This document shows, in pieces, positions 1 to 6,235 of a stretch of DNA of 7,557 bases. The stretch lies in assembly GCA_964476445.1 (NCBI GenBank), contig CAYZAK010000059.1, positions 1 to 7,557 on the forward strand. Direction: 5' to 3'. The translations under genes and the position numbers were made by a program. Positions within the stretch are counted from its first letter, which is position 1, and every line of letters begins with the position of its first letter. The DNA is from CAYZAK01 sp964476445 (GTDB lineage Bacteria > CG03 > SLGR01 > JAGXOG01). The notes beneath the pieces are model-generated. The model saw only the letters and a list, made by a program, of their open reading frames with translations. It did no database searches and was not told where the DNA came from.

Positions 1-57
1 CTCTGGAGTATTATACTTTTTTAAGTGAGTGTTGCGTTAGATTATTGAATCCGCCCA
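1..57. mobile_element. Possible IS30-family terminal sequence (partial, runs off left edge)
   Basis: Read on the minus strand from about position 51 leftwards, the sequence shows GATTCAAT (44-51), a 5-base gap, then AACGCAACA (30-38). As I remember it, the terminal inverted repeat of IS30 has the same two blocks with the same 5-base spacing. If this is right, the body of the element lies to the left, outside the window, and only its tip is seen here. No transposase fragment and no second repeat are visible, and I cannot mark the exact outer end or a target duplication. The match is from memory and not from a search, so a chance resemblance or a decayed remnant remains possible. Confidence 0.4.
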
Positions 58-250
58 AGCTTTTAGAGTATTATAAGATTAAAATCGTCTAATTTTTATT
101 TTTATAGTACATACTTTTACTAGTATAATTTCCCTCTATATTTTAAAGTTAACAATATTTCTAATATTTATACCAAAATATGTGGATAAAATCAAATATA
201 TTAGAAAAGTTAGAAATACTTAAAGTTACTCTTAGATATGTATTGAAAAA
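58..250. other. Non-coding AT-rich stretch downstream of the NYN gene
   Basis: This stretch lies downstream of the last gene of operon 2. It is very AT-rich and holds no reading frame I can support on either strand. No stable GC-rich hairpin followed by a T-run is visible, so the transcript end of the operon is not marked by an obvious intrinsic terminator. The only structure is a second copy of GAGTATTATA at 66-75, the first being at 6-15, plus short AT-only inverted repeats too weak to call. Confidence 0.5.
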
Positions 251-733
251 TTATTCCTGTTCTTTATCTATCCATTCTTTAAATAAATCCCGATTTATTT
301 TCTCTTTGGTTTTTGAATCCGGCTCACCTGTATCGGGAAAATTTTGCTCTCTTTCCTGTGGAAATATCCGTACATAAAACTTTTGGAGTTTCATAATGCG
401 GGCCCCTTTTTCTTTTATCCGCCGTTTGAGAAAATTATCTTCCGTTATAACTTTTATACGTTTTGGATTTGAGCTTTCTTCTACAATCTCGCATATTATA
501 TCATCGGCTTCACGACCGGAAGTAAAAATTACATCCAGACCTTTTTCAGAGGGGAAATTTATACCGGGTTGCCCGTCAAATACTACAGTAATTTCGTTTA
601 TGGAAGAACCTTCCGGGCGGGTCTTTTTTATTTTTGATATAAATTTCTCCCTGGATTCTCTTAAATTACCCGGGAATTTTTCCGAATATTTATGTAAAAA
701 ATTGTAGCCGTCTATAAGATAATGCAAAGACAT
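251..733 (-). CDS. YacP-like NYN domain protein (predicted PIN-fold ribonuclease)
   Basis: This 160-residue protein is a single NYN domain of the YacP type, a PIN-like fold that binds metal through clustered acidic residues and is predicted to cut RNA in the cytoplasm. The family signature LIDGYN is at residues 6-11 (D8, N11). A second acidic strand VVFDGQ has D53, a READD motif has D77 and D78, and a VITEDN strand lies at 95-100. These are the positions expected for the acidic active site. The length fits the stand-alone bacterial family (about 150-180). It is the last gene of operon 2, 26 bases after the solute-binding gene. The bases before its ATG are almost all A and T with no Shine-Dalgarno, so initiation is probably weak, but the LIDGYN strand so close to the N-terminus supports this start. 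Its exact RNA target is unknown. Confidence 0.88.
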   Translation of the reverse strand: MSLHYLIDGYNFLHKYSEKFPGNLRESREKFISKIKKTRPEGSSINEITVVFDGQPGINFPSEKGLDVIFTSGREADDIICEIVEESSNPKRIKVITEDNFLKRRIKEKGARIMKLQKFYVRIFPQEREQNFPDTGEPDSKTKEKINRDLFKEWIDKEQE

Positions 734-759
734 AAAATTGATATTTTAAATTTATATTT

Positions 760-2373
760 TTAATATTTCCGTAAATTTGTGGGGACATACCAGTCTATAA
801 AATTATAAGTTATACCCGCTTCCGCAACTTCAATATTCTTAAATCTGTTGTGAATAATATTACGAGAGTCCGATATATACAAAAACATATACGGTTGGTC
901 CCGATGCAGTATTTTGTGAATTCTATTATAAATTTCTTTTCTCTTTTGAATATCAAAAGTTGCCCGCCCCTTCTCTAAAAGGTTATCTACTTCTTCATTG
1001 GTATATCCGGTAAAATTGTACTGGCCTTCCCCCTGCTGGGAAGAGTGCCAGAGTGAATACTGGTCCGGATCAATGGATAAAGACCATCCCAGTATTATAG
1101 CGTCAAACTGTCTTTTTTCTATGTACTGGTGCACAAATGAACTCCATTCCTGCACCCGGATTTTTACATCCATTCCCAGTTCCTTAAGCTGGGACTGAAT
1201 GATCTCGGCGGTAAGTTTACGGGGCCGGTTACCCTGGTTGGTCATTAATGTAAAAGAAAAGGTTCTACCGTTTTTTTCAAAAATTCCGGTTTCAGTATTT
1301 TTTTCCCAGCCGGCTTCTCTTAATAGACTTTTAGCTTTTTTAAGGTTGTAACCGTGATCTTCAACGTTTTCATTATAGGCCCAGGTCTGGGGAGGATAGG
1401 GCCCGGTCATTTTCCTGCCCAGTCCCTGTAAAACCGTATCTATAAGTTCCTCTTTGTTGATAGCATAATTTATAGCCAGCCTAACTTTTCTGTCTTTAAA
1501 TAACTCTGAGTGAAGATTGTAACCCATGTAGGTAAAATTAAACGATGGATAGCGATACCTGTTGTATTCTTTTAAAAAATCTTCTCCGGAAGTTTCCTCC
1601 ACCCACTGATCGGGGGTGGGAGACATCCAGTCAACGGTACCTCTTTTTAACTCCATAAACTGAACAGACTGATCGGGTATTATTTTATAGATATATCTTT
1701 CAATACCCGGAGTACCCTCAAAATAATTTTTGTTGGCCTCCAAAATTATTCTGTCGTCGGTACGCCAGTCCGTAATTTTATAAGGTCCGGTGCCCACCGG
1801 TTCCCGGTTGCGGGGGTTGGTATTTATATCCGTACCCTGGTAAATATGTGCGGGCAAAATTCCCATACCCCAGCTCTCCAAGGCCGGGGCATAAGGTTCT
1901 TGGTACTCAATTTTAACGGTATATTTATCAGGGGTTTTAATTTCTTCTACCCGTTCAAAATTTGAAGAATAAGGGGTCCGGGTTTCGGTGGCCATTATTA
2001 TATTGTAAGTATAATCAATATCGGAAGAGGTGAACTTTTCACCGTCGTGCCAGTAGACATCGTCCCGCAGAAAAAAAGTAATTTACAAATTATCTTTGGA
2101 AATTTCCCAGGATTCGGCCAAATCTCCGGTTAATTCCAGGTTCTTATCGTATTTGACCAAACCGTTGTAGATAAGACCATTTATATCTCCGGACGCCGAA
2201 TCGGTGGCCAATACCGGATTAAGATAGGTAGCATCCCCTATAGAAGCCTGAATTATAGTGCCGCCGGATTTTTCCAACAGAGGTAATTTTTTAAAAATTG
2301 GACTTAAAACAAATGCAATTATACCCCCTACAGCAAGAATAATTAAACCTGTTTTAAAGGAATTTTTCATCAT
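760..2373 (-). pseudogene. Oligopeptide/solute-binding protein (SBP_bac_5 family) interrupted by an in-frame TAA
   Basis: The reading frame from ATG 2373 to TAA 760 encodes a 537-codon extracellular solute-binding protein of the SBP_bac_5 (OppA/DppA) family, broken only by TAA at codon 97 (2083-2085). Residues 8-26 form a hydrophobic segment with no lipobox cysteine, so it looks like an uncleaved anchor or an unusual signal peptide. GDATYLNPVLATD and DLAESWEIS precede the stop. TFFLRDDVYWHDGEKFTSSDI, the usual next family block, follows it in the same frame. The rest is intact to the end, including GTGPYKI, YMGYN and the C-terminal WYVPT. Open pieces are 2083-2373 (96 aa) and, from an internal ATG without a Shine-Dalgarno, 760-1995 (411 aa). 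The latter would lack the export signal. The gene overlaps yjbQ by ATGA; no permease or ATPase genes are nearby. It could be a functional gene with a base-call error. Confidence 0.85.
2083..2085 (-). other. Premature TAA codon within the solute-binding gene
   Basis: On the minus strand the codons read TTG TAA ATT ACT TTT. Relatives usually have a polar or charged residue here, so AAA, CAA or GAA changed by one base would restore the frame. The run of seven A at 2071-2077 is a tempting site for a length error, but the frame is the same before and after, so an indel there is not the cause. Confidence 0.9.
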
Positions 2374-2786
2374 TCCCCAATAATTTTTATAAGTATTTTT
2401 TTAGGGCGTTTTCCATCGAATTCGCCGTAGAATATCTGCTCCCAGGGACCAAAATCCAGTTTTCCATCGGTGATCGCCACTACCGCTTCCCGACCCATAA
2501 TTTGCCGTTTTAGATGCGCGTCGGCATTTTCTTCATAAGTATTGTGGGCATATTGAGAAATTGGTTCATGGGGAGCTAATTCTTCCAACCATTTTTTGTA
2601 ATCCCGGTGGAGCCCCGGTTCATCGTCGTTTATAAATACAGAGGCGGTTATATGCATGGGGGTTACCAGGCACATTCCTTCCTGTATTCCACTTTTCTCC
2701 AGCTGTTCTTCAACCATTTTAGTAATATTAATAAACTCCACTCTGTTTTGGGTCTTAAACGTGTGGTAGTAAGTATGGAATTTCAT
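2370..2786 (-). CDS. yjbQ: YjbQ family protein (UPF0047; secondary thiamine-phosphate synthase-like)
   Basis: The 138-residue protein matches the small, widely conserved YjbQ/UPF0047 family, a one-domain cytosolic beta-sandwich protein that forms trimers. The Escherichia coli member has weak thiamine-phosphate synthase activity, but the true role is not settled. Family landmarks are seen in order: TPMHITASVFIND with H45 at 42-54, a GLHRDYKKWLEEL stretch at 58-70, YAHN with H81, NADAHLKRQIMG with H91 at 87-98, and GKLDFGPWEQI at 108-118, ending in EFDGKRPKKILIKIIG. The conserved histidines suggest a metal or ligand site. The length is typical. The start is fixed by GAGGAGG seven bases upstream and by a TAATG overlap with the methyltransferase stop. 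No thiamine genes are nearby, so context does not support a thiamine role. Confidence 0.93.
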   Translation of the reverse strand: MKFHTYYHTFKTQNRVEFINITKMVEEQLEKSGIQEGMCLVTPMHITASVFINDDEPGLHRDYKKWLEELAPHEPISQYAHNTYEENADAHLKRQIMGREAVVAITDGKLDFGPWEQIFYGEFDGKRPKKILIKIIGE

Positions 2787-3628
2787 TATTTTGCCTCCTC
2801 TTTTAATCTGTACAGAAGAAAAAGATATTCCAGTTCTTTTTTAAATTTTTTGGCATCCAGCTTTTGAGGCGTATGACGGTACAGATATTTTTGAACTTTT
2901 TTGATTTTTTTAGAAAATATGAATTTAGTTATTTTGGATATTCTTGGAGCTTCCTGGCTTAAATACCCTGTAATAATATGTAAAACCGGAAGTCCGTACT
3001 CTTCATATATAATTTTACCGGCCTCTAAAGTCGGTACCGCCTGTTCGGTAATGTCCTCTATATTTGTAACTGAAAATTTCTTTTCAACTATATTTATAAA
3101 TTTATTTTTTATTCTGCAGGTTTTGTAAAATTCAGTATCCTTTTTTCTGAAATAATCAGCTATCAAAAGATATCCTTTCGGTTTTAATATTTTAGCGGCT
3201 TTTTCGGTCATTTTTTCGGTGTCCATATATTGTGAACTTTCAGACATTAAAATTATATCATATTTTTTGTTCTGCGGCGGCTCAAACTTCTCAAAAATAG
3301 TTCGGTAAAAAGGTATATCATCTCCCGCATTTTTCTTAAATATTTTTTCCTGGTAGGAATCGGGATTCACACAGTCAACCTCAAAACCTTTCTCTTTTAA
3401 TTTTAGGGCTGTCCGGCCGATCCCGCAACCGGCATCAAGAACCTGCTTTCCACCGGAAGGGATTTTTGAAAGGAGACGTCCAGTATAATTTTTCTGGGCC
3501 TGCCTGGCTCCCTCAACCGTTAAGGGTTCTTTTTTCCAGAGTCCAAAATGCAAAGCGTCTAACTTTAACACATCCAGATAAAACTTTAATCCCCAGTCAA
3601 TCTTAACATCATTTTTTTTAGATTTCAT
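2786..3628 (-). CDS. Class I SAM-dependent methyltransferase (CFA-synthase/UbiE-like fold)
   Basis: This 280-residue protein has a Rossmann-type methyltransferase core. Motif I, QVLDAGCGIG, lies at 62-71 and is the SAM-binding glycine loop; the following strand ends FEVDCVNPDSYQ (72-83). Motif II-like YDIILMSESSQYM is at 113-125, and a later strand is LLIADYF at 144-150. The upstream LHFGLW (26-31) is typical of the group that includes cyclopropane-fatty-acid synthase-like and glycine-methyltransferase-like enzymes, so a small-molecule or lipid substrate is more likely than DNA. The last 80 residues are lysine-rich and probably helical, and I recognise no domain there. The start overlaps the end of the phosphoesterase gene by 11 bases, with only a weak purine-rich leader. 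The substrate cannot be named from sequence. Confidence 0.85.
   Translation of the reverse strand: MKSKKNDVKIDWGLKFYLDVLKLDALHFGLWKKEPLTVEGARQAQKNYTGRLLSKIPSGGKQVLDAGCGIGRTALKLKEKGFEVDCVNPDSYQEKIFKKNAGDDIPFYRTIFEKFEPPQNKKYDIILMSESSQYMDTEKMTEKAAKILKPKGYLLIADYFRKKDTEFYKTCRIKNKFINIVEKKFSVTNIEDITEQAVPTLEAGKIIYEEYGLPVLHIITGYLSQEAPRISKITKFIFSKKIKKVQKYLYRHTPQKLDAKKFKKELEYLFLLYRLKEEAK
2794..2800 (-). promoter_or_regulatory. Strong ribosome binding site for yjbQ
   Basis: GAGGAGG on the minus strand lies seven bases before the ATG at 2786. It sits inside the last codons of the methyltransferase gene, so the two genes are probably translationally coupled. Confidence 0.8.
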
Positions 3629-4082
3629 AAATTTGAGCTTCTTTTTTTTGGGGTTTTATTAAAGCGACACAGGCATTGGAATGACGATCGGAACAACTAC
3701 CCGGGTTTACTTTTAGATATTCTTTTTTTTCTATATAACTTTGGTGAGTATGACCGTGTATATATACATCACATTTTACCGGCTCATTTCTAAATGGACG
3801 GTGGCTAATATATACGGTTCTATTTTTGTAATCTAACGCTCTCCAGGTTGGAGAAATATTAATATCACCGCTGTAATTACGGGTTAATAGATCAGGATCA
3901 GTATCCATGTTTCCGGCCACTCCTTTAAGAGGGCTCTTTAAATTAGATAGGGCCTCTATAGACTGTAATGAGGTATAGTCGCCTGCATGAATTACTAAAT
4001 CAACCGGTCGGTCATTAAAAAAATCCACCGCCCTATCAATAGCCGGTATAGAGTTATGGGTGTCTGATAAAACCCCTATCAT
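3618..4082 (-). CDS. YfcE/MJ0936-family metallophosphoesterase
   Basis: The 154-residue protein is a compact calcineurin-like phosphoesterase of the YfcE/MJ0936 family, cytosolic two-metal enzymes that hydrolyse phosphodiesters or phosphomonoesters. All metal-site motifs are visible: SDTH (D7, H9), HAGD (D35), GNMD (N58), ISHR (H94) and HGHTH (H109, H111, H113), followed by NPGS at 126-129. The family usually has a second histidine after the HG of the fourth motif; here the strand reads ISHRPFRN, so this loop is altered while the metal ligand is kept. Length is a little below the usual 160-185. The gene begins 18 bases after the GAD-domain gene with no clear Shine-Dalgarno and ends inside the start of the methyltransferase gene, consistent with one operon. 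The physiological substrate is unknown. Confidence 0.92.
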   Translation of the reverse strand: MIGVLSDTHNSIPAIDRAVDFFNDRPVDLVIHAGDYTSLQSIEALSNLKSPLKGVAGNMDTDPDLLTRNYSGDINISPTWRALDYKNRTVYISHRPFRNEPVKCDVYIHGHTHQSYIEKKEYLKVNPGSCSDRHSNACVALIKPQKKEAQIYEI

Positions 4083-4100
4083 TTATTATATCCGGTATCG

Positions 4101-4442
4101 TTAAATACTGTCTACTATTATTTCCATAGCCCGGCGGCCTATTTTTTCATCACCGGCCACCATGATAACAATATCTTCATCACCGGCTTCGAATTCTTCT
4201 TTAATATTTTCTCTATCATTTTCGGTTATGCCGTACTTGGGAAGTTCGTCGGTGGAGATAAAGCCTTTTATACCGGTCTCCTTTTCAACCTTAGCGGCAA
4301 TATCCTTTGCTTTATCCATATTGTCAAGCAGAACCCCCTTTTTACCGGCTACTTTTTCGGCCAGAATAACTCCGCCTCCGGAAATCACTGAATTAATTAT
4401 TTTTGAATTACTACCCTCAAATAAATCGTTAATAACTTTCAT
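4101..4442 (-). CDS. Free-standing GAD-domain protein (GatE/AspRS insertion-domain-like)
   Basis: I recognise this 113-residue protein as little more than one GAD domain, the module inserted in archaeal GatE (Glu-tRNA amidotransferase) and bacterial aspartyl-tRNA synthetase. The similarity is closest to GatE. An N-terminal SNSKIINSVISGGGVILAEK segment (11-30) resembles the start of that insert, TDELPKYGIT (64-73) is its most recognisable motif, and AGDEDIVIMVAGDEK (86-100) is the terminal strand, followed by a helix. No synthetase or amidotransferase core, no catalytic residues and no membrane segment are present, so it is not an enzyme by itself as far as can be seen. A tRNA-binding or protein-docking role is possible but is inference. 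It is the first gene of operon 2, with AAGGAGG five bases before the ATG and its own promoter. The family call rests on motif memory. Confidence 0.7.
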   Translation of the reverse strand: MKVINDLFEGSNSKIINSVISGGGVILAEKVAGKKGVLLDNMDKAKDIAAKVEKETGIKGFISTDELPKYGITENDRENIKEEFEAGDEDIVIMVAGDEKIGRRAMEIIVDSI

Positions 4443-4447
4443 GTTTT

Positions 4448-4454
4448 CCTCCTT
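4448..4454 (-). promoter_or_regulatory. Strong ribosome binding site for the GAD-domain gene
   Basis: AAGGAGG on the minus strand lies five bases before the ATG at 4442. It fixes that start and makes this the best-initiated gene of operon 2. Confidence 0.85.
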
Positions 4455-4482
4455 TTTAGTTTTATCAACTTCTTTATACTAG

Positions 4483-4510
4483 ATTGTAGCTAATAGCCTT
4501 CTTTTTTCAA
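4483..4510 (-). promoter_or_regulatory. Probable sigma-A promoter of operon 2
   Basis: In the 96-base gap between the hydrolase and the GAD-domain gene, the minus strand has TTGAAA (4505-4510), a 16-base spacer and TACAAT (4483-4488). Each box is one or two bases from consensus. Transcription would start near 4475, leaving a short leader of about 30 bases that contains the ribosome binding site. A second possible -10, TATAAA at 4473-4478, is worse spaced. No clear terminator for operon 1 is seen in the gap, so read-through from it is possible. Confidence 0.5.
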
Positions 4511-4538
4511 GCCGAATATTCAGGATAAAAGCTTATTT

Positions 4539-5369
4539 TTAATTTAAAATTTCTTTATAAACTTCCGGTCGGCGCAATTTTATATTATCCGAAAGCATGG
4601 GCATGCTGTCCCCGTAACTGGCATATTTAAGGGGTTTGTCGGTTAACGTGGCGTAGATGATCTCTTCGTTGCAAAGTGCCTGGGAAATCCTCTGTCCCTG
4701 GGGGGTGACAATCATGCTGTGTCCGTAATAAAGACTGTCGGAATTGTCCGTACCCACCTGATTTACCCCGATAAGATGAGCCCGACTGTCATAGGCCCGG
4801 GAAGCGTTTGTTAATTTCCAGGTATCAAAAGATCTTAAAAACGCGGAAGGACGGGCTATTACTTCCACACCTTTTATGCCCATTATCCGGGCAAGTTCGG
4901 CAAAGTCGCCGTCAAAGCAGATAATCATTCCTATTTTACCTATGCCGGTATCGTAAACTTCCACCTTGTTTCCGGGTACGGTCCACTCCTGCTCGGCGGG
5001 AAAAGGATGTACTTTTCTGTAGACTCCCACAATTTTCCCCTTATCGGATATTAATACCGAACTGTTGTACACCTTTTTGTCCGGTCCTTTTTCATAGGTG
5101 GGCCAGACAACAAAAGTACCGGTATCTCTGGCCGCTTCAGCAATTTTTTGGGTAGTTTTCCCGGGGATTTCATCCACCAGATCGTGAAGTTTTTTCGGAC
5201 TTAACCCGGTATTAAAACCGGTAGTTACCGTCTCCGGAAATACTACTAAATCCGCGGAATATTCGTCATTACATTTATTTATCCACCGTATACCTTTTCT
5301 GTTATTGTAGTCTATATCGGCCGGTTTACTCTCCATCTGGACCCCGCAAACTTTTAAGTTTTTTTTCAT
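4539..5369 (-). CDS. Nitrilase-superfamily carbon-nitrogen hydrolase (probable amidase)
   Basis: The 276-residue protein is a complete nitrilase-superfamily hydrolase, which cleaves C-N bonds of amides or carbamoyl compounds through a Glu-Lys-Cys triad. The three residues are visible: E46 in VVFPET, K119 in YRKVHPF and C151 in IICFDGDF. E126 in HPFPAEQE is a candidate for the extra glutamate seen in the family. Length is typical of the aliphatic amidase, omega-amidase and N-carbamoyl hydrolase branches. The exact branch cannot be fixed by eye, and true nitrile hydrolysis is less likely. The ATG overlaps the stop of the CoA-ligase alpha gene as ATGA, with AGAGGA just upstream. This tight coupling suggests that the acid released here, or its amide, is linked to the CoA ligase substrate. 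No signal peptide; cytosolic. Confidence 0.92.
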   Translation of the reverse strand: MKKNLKVCGVQMESKPADIDYNNRKGIRWINKCNDEYSADLVVFPETVTTGFNTGLSPKKLHDLVDEIPGKTTQKIAEAARDTGTFVVWPTYEKGPDKKVYNSSVLISDKGKIVGVYRKVHPFPAEQEWTVPGNKVEVYDTGIGKIGMIICFDGDFAELARIMGIKGVEVIARPSAFLRSFDTWKLTNASRAYDSRAHLIGVNQVGTDNSDSLYYGHSMIVTPQGQRISQALCNEEIIYATLTDKPLKYASYGDSMPMLSDNIKLRRPEVYKEILN

Positions 5370-6235
5370 AATTCCTCTTTAAGTAATTTTCCCGCTTCCC
5401 AGGGCACCCGGGCAATTTTTACCCCGGCAGAAGAAAGGGCCTTTATCTTTGAATCGGGCGAACCTTTGCCACCTTCGATAATCGCGCCCGCATGACCTAA
5501 TTTTTTTCCTTCCGGCGCGTTCTGCCCGGCTATAAAAGCCGATGTGGGCATAGCTTTTTTTGAATTCTTTATGTATCCGGCAAGTTCTTCTTCCATGGAA
5601 CCGCCTATTTCTCCTACAATTACCACTCCCTCTGTTTGAGAATCATCTTCAAATAACTGATAAATATCCTTAAATGTACTGCCCACAACCGGGTCTCCAC
5701 CCAATCCCACTATGGTACTCTGGCCAAAACCTTCTTTCATAAGATACTGACATATCTCCACCGTAAGGGTTCCACTTCTTGAAATCACCCCTATATTACC
5801 TTTTTTAACGTATTCGGTAGCCAGGACACCTATCTTGGATTCACCTGGGGTCAGCAAACCGGGTGTATTGGGACCAAGTATCCTTACATCTTTTTTTTGG
5901 GCGTTGGACAAAAACTTTAATGTGTCGTGAGGACAAATCCCTTCGGTTATAACCACCACAAATTCAATACCGGCATCCACGGCTTCATTGACCGCATTAA
6001 TGGTAAATTTAGCCGGGACAAATATTCCGGCAACGTCTACTTCATGGTTTTTTAGGGCATCTTTTACTTTATCGTATACCGGAACTCCCAGATGACTGGT
6101 CCCCCCTTTTCCGGGAGTAACACCGCAGACCACCTTAGAACCCATGCTCATCATCTTTTTACTGTGAAAAGTCCCTTCTTTTCCGGTTATTCCGGAAACC
6201 AATATTTTTGTATCATTATCTATTAAAATTGACAT
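5366..6235 (-). CDS. sucD: Succinate-CoA ligase-type alpha subunit (CoA-binding, phosphohistidine)
   Basis: The 289-residue protein closely follows SucD, the subunit that binds CoA and carries the phosphorylated histidine in the reversible reaction of acid, CoA and ATP. The CoA-binding Rossmann part opens with SILIDNDTKILVSG, then GKEGTFH (18-24) and VTPGKGGTSHLG (39-50). SRSGTLT (152-158) starts the helix facing the phosphohistidine. GEIGGS (208-213, E209) and GHAGAI with the phosphorylated H248 (247-252) complete the site. GPNTPG (121-126) has threonine where Escherichia coli has cysteine. Length is normal (E. coli 289). It overlaps the beta gene by one base (TAATG), with GAGGAT as ribosome binding site. 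The fold and chemistry are clear, but succinate as substrate is not proven because of the unusual partner subunit. Confidence 0.92.
   Translation of the reverse strand: MSILIDNDTKILVSGITGKEGTFHSKKMMSMGSKVVCGVTPGKGGTSHLGVPVYDKVKDALKNHEVDVAGIFVPAKFTINAVNEAVDAGIEFVVVITEGICPHDTLKFLSNAQKKDVRILGPNTPGLLTPGESKIGVLATEYVKKGNIGVISRSGTLTVEICQYLMKEGFGQSTIVGLGGDPVVGSTFKDIYQLFEDDSQTEGVVIVGEIGGSMEEELAGYIKNSKKAMPTSAFIAGQNAPEGKKLGHAGAIIEGGKGSPDSKIKALSSAGVKIARVPWEAGKLLKEEL

Noticed and set aside
28..60. Possible tRNA 3' part suggested by TTGAATCC
   Set aside because: No acceptor stem, anticodon arm or complete cloverleaf can be formed around it.
1..80. Possible CRISPR array remnant suggested by the two GAGTATTATA copies
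   Set aside because: Only ten bases match, the flanks differ, there is no third copy and no cas gene is present.
180..377. Plus-strand frame of 65 codons starting in the left non-coding stretch
   Set aside because: Half of it is antisense to the NYN gene, there is no ribosome binding site, and the sequence resembles nothing known to me.
396..707. Plus-strand open frame of 103 codons
   Set aside because: It is the antisense shadow of the NYN gene and shows no recognisable motif or ribosome binding site.
2071..2077. Homopolymer of seven A as the cause of the broken solute-binding gene
   Set aside because: The frame is identical before and after the run and the stop lies upstream of it in translation order, so an indel here cannot explain the TAA.
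4505..4538. Possible intrinsic terminator after the hydrolase gene
   Set aside because: The only pairing is AAGC with GCTT over a long loop, which is too weak to call.
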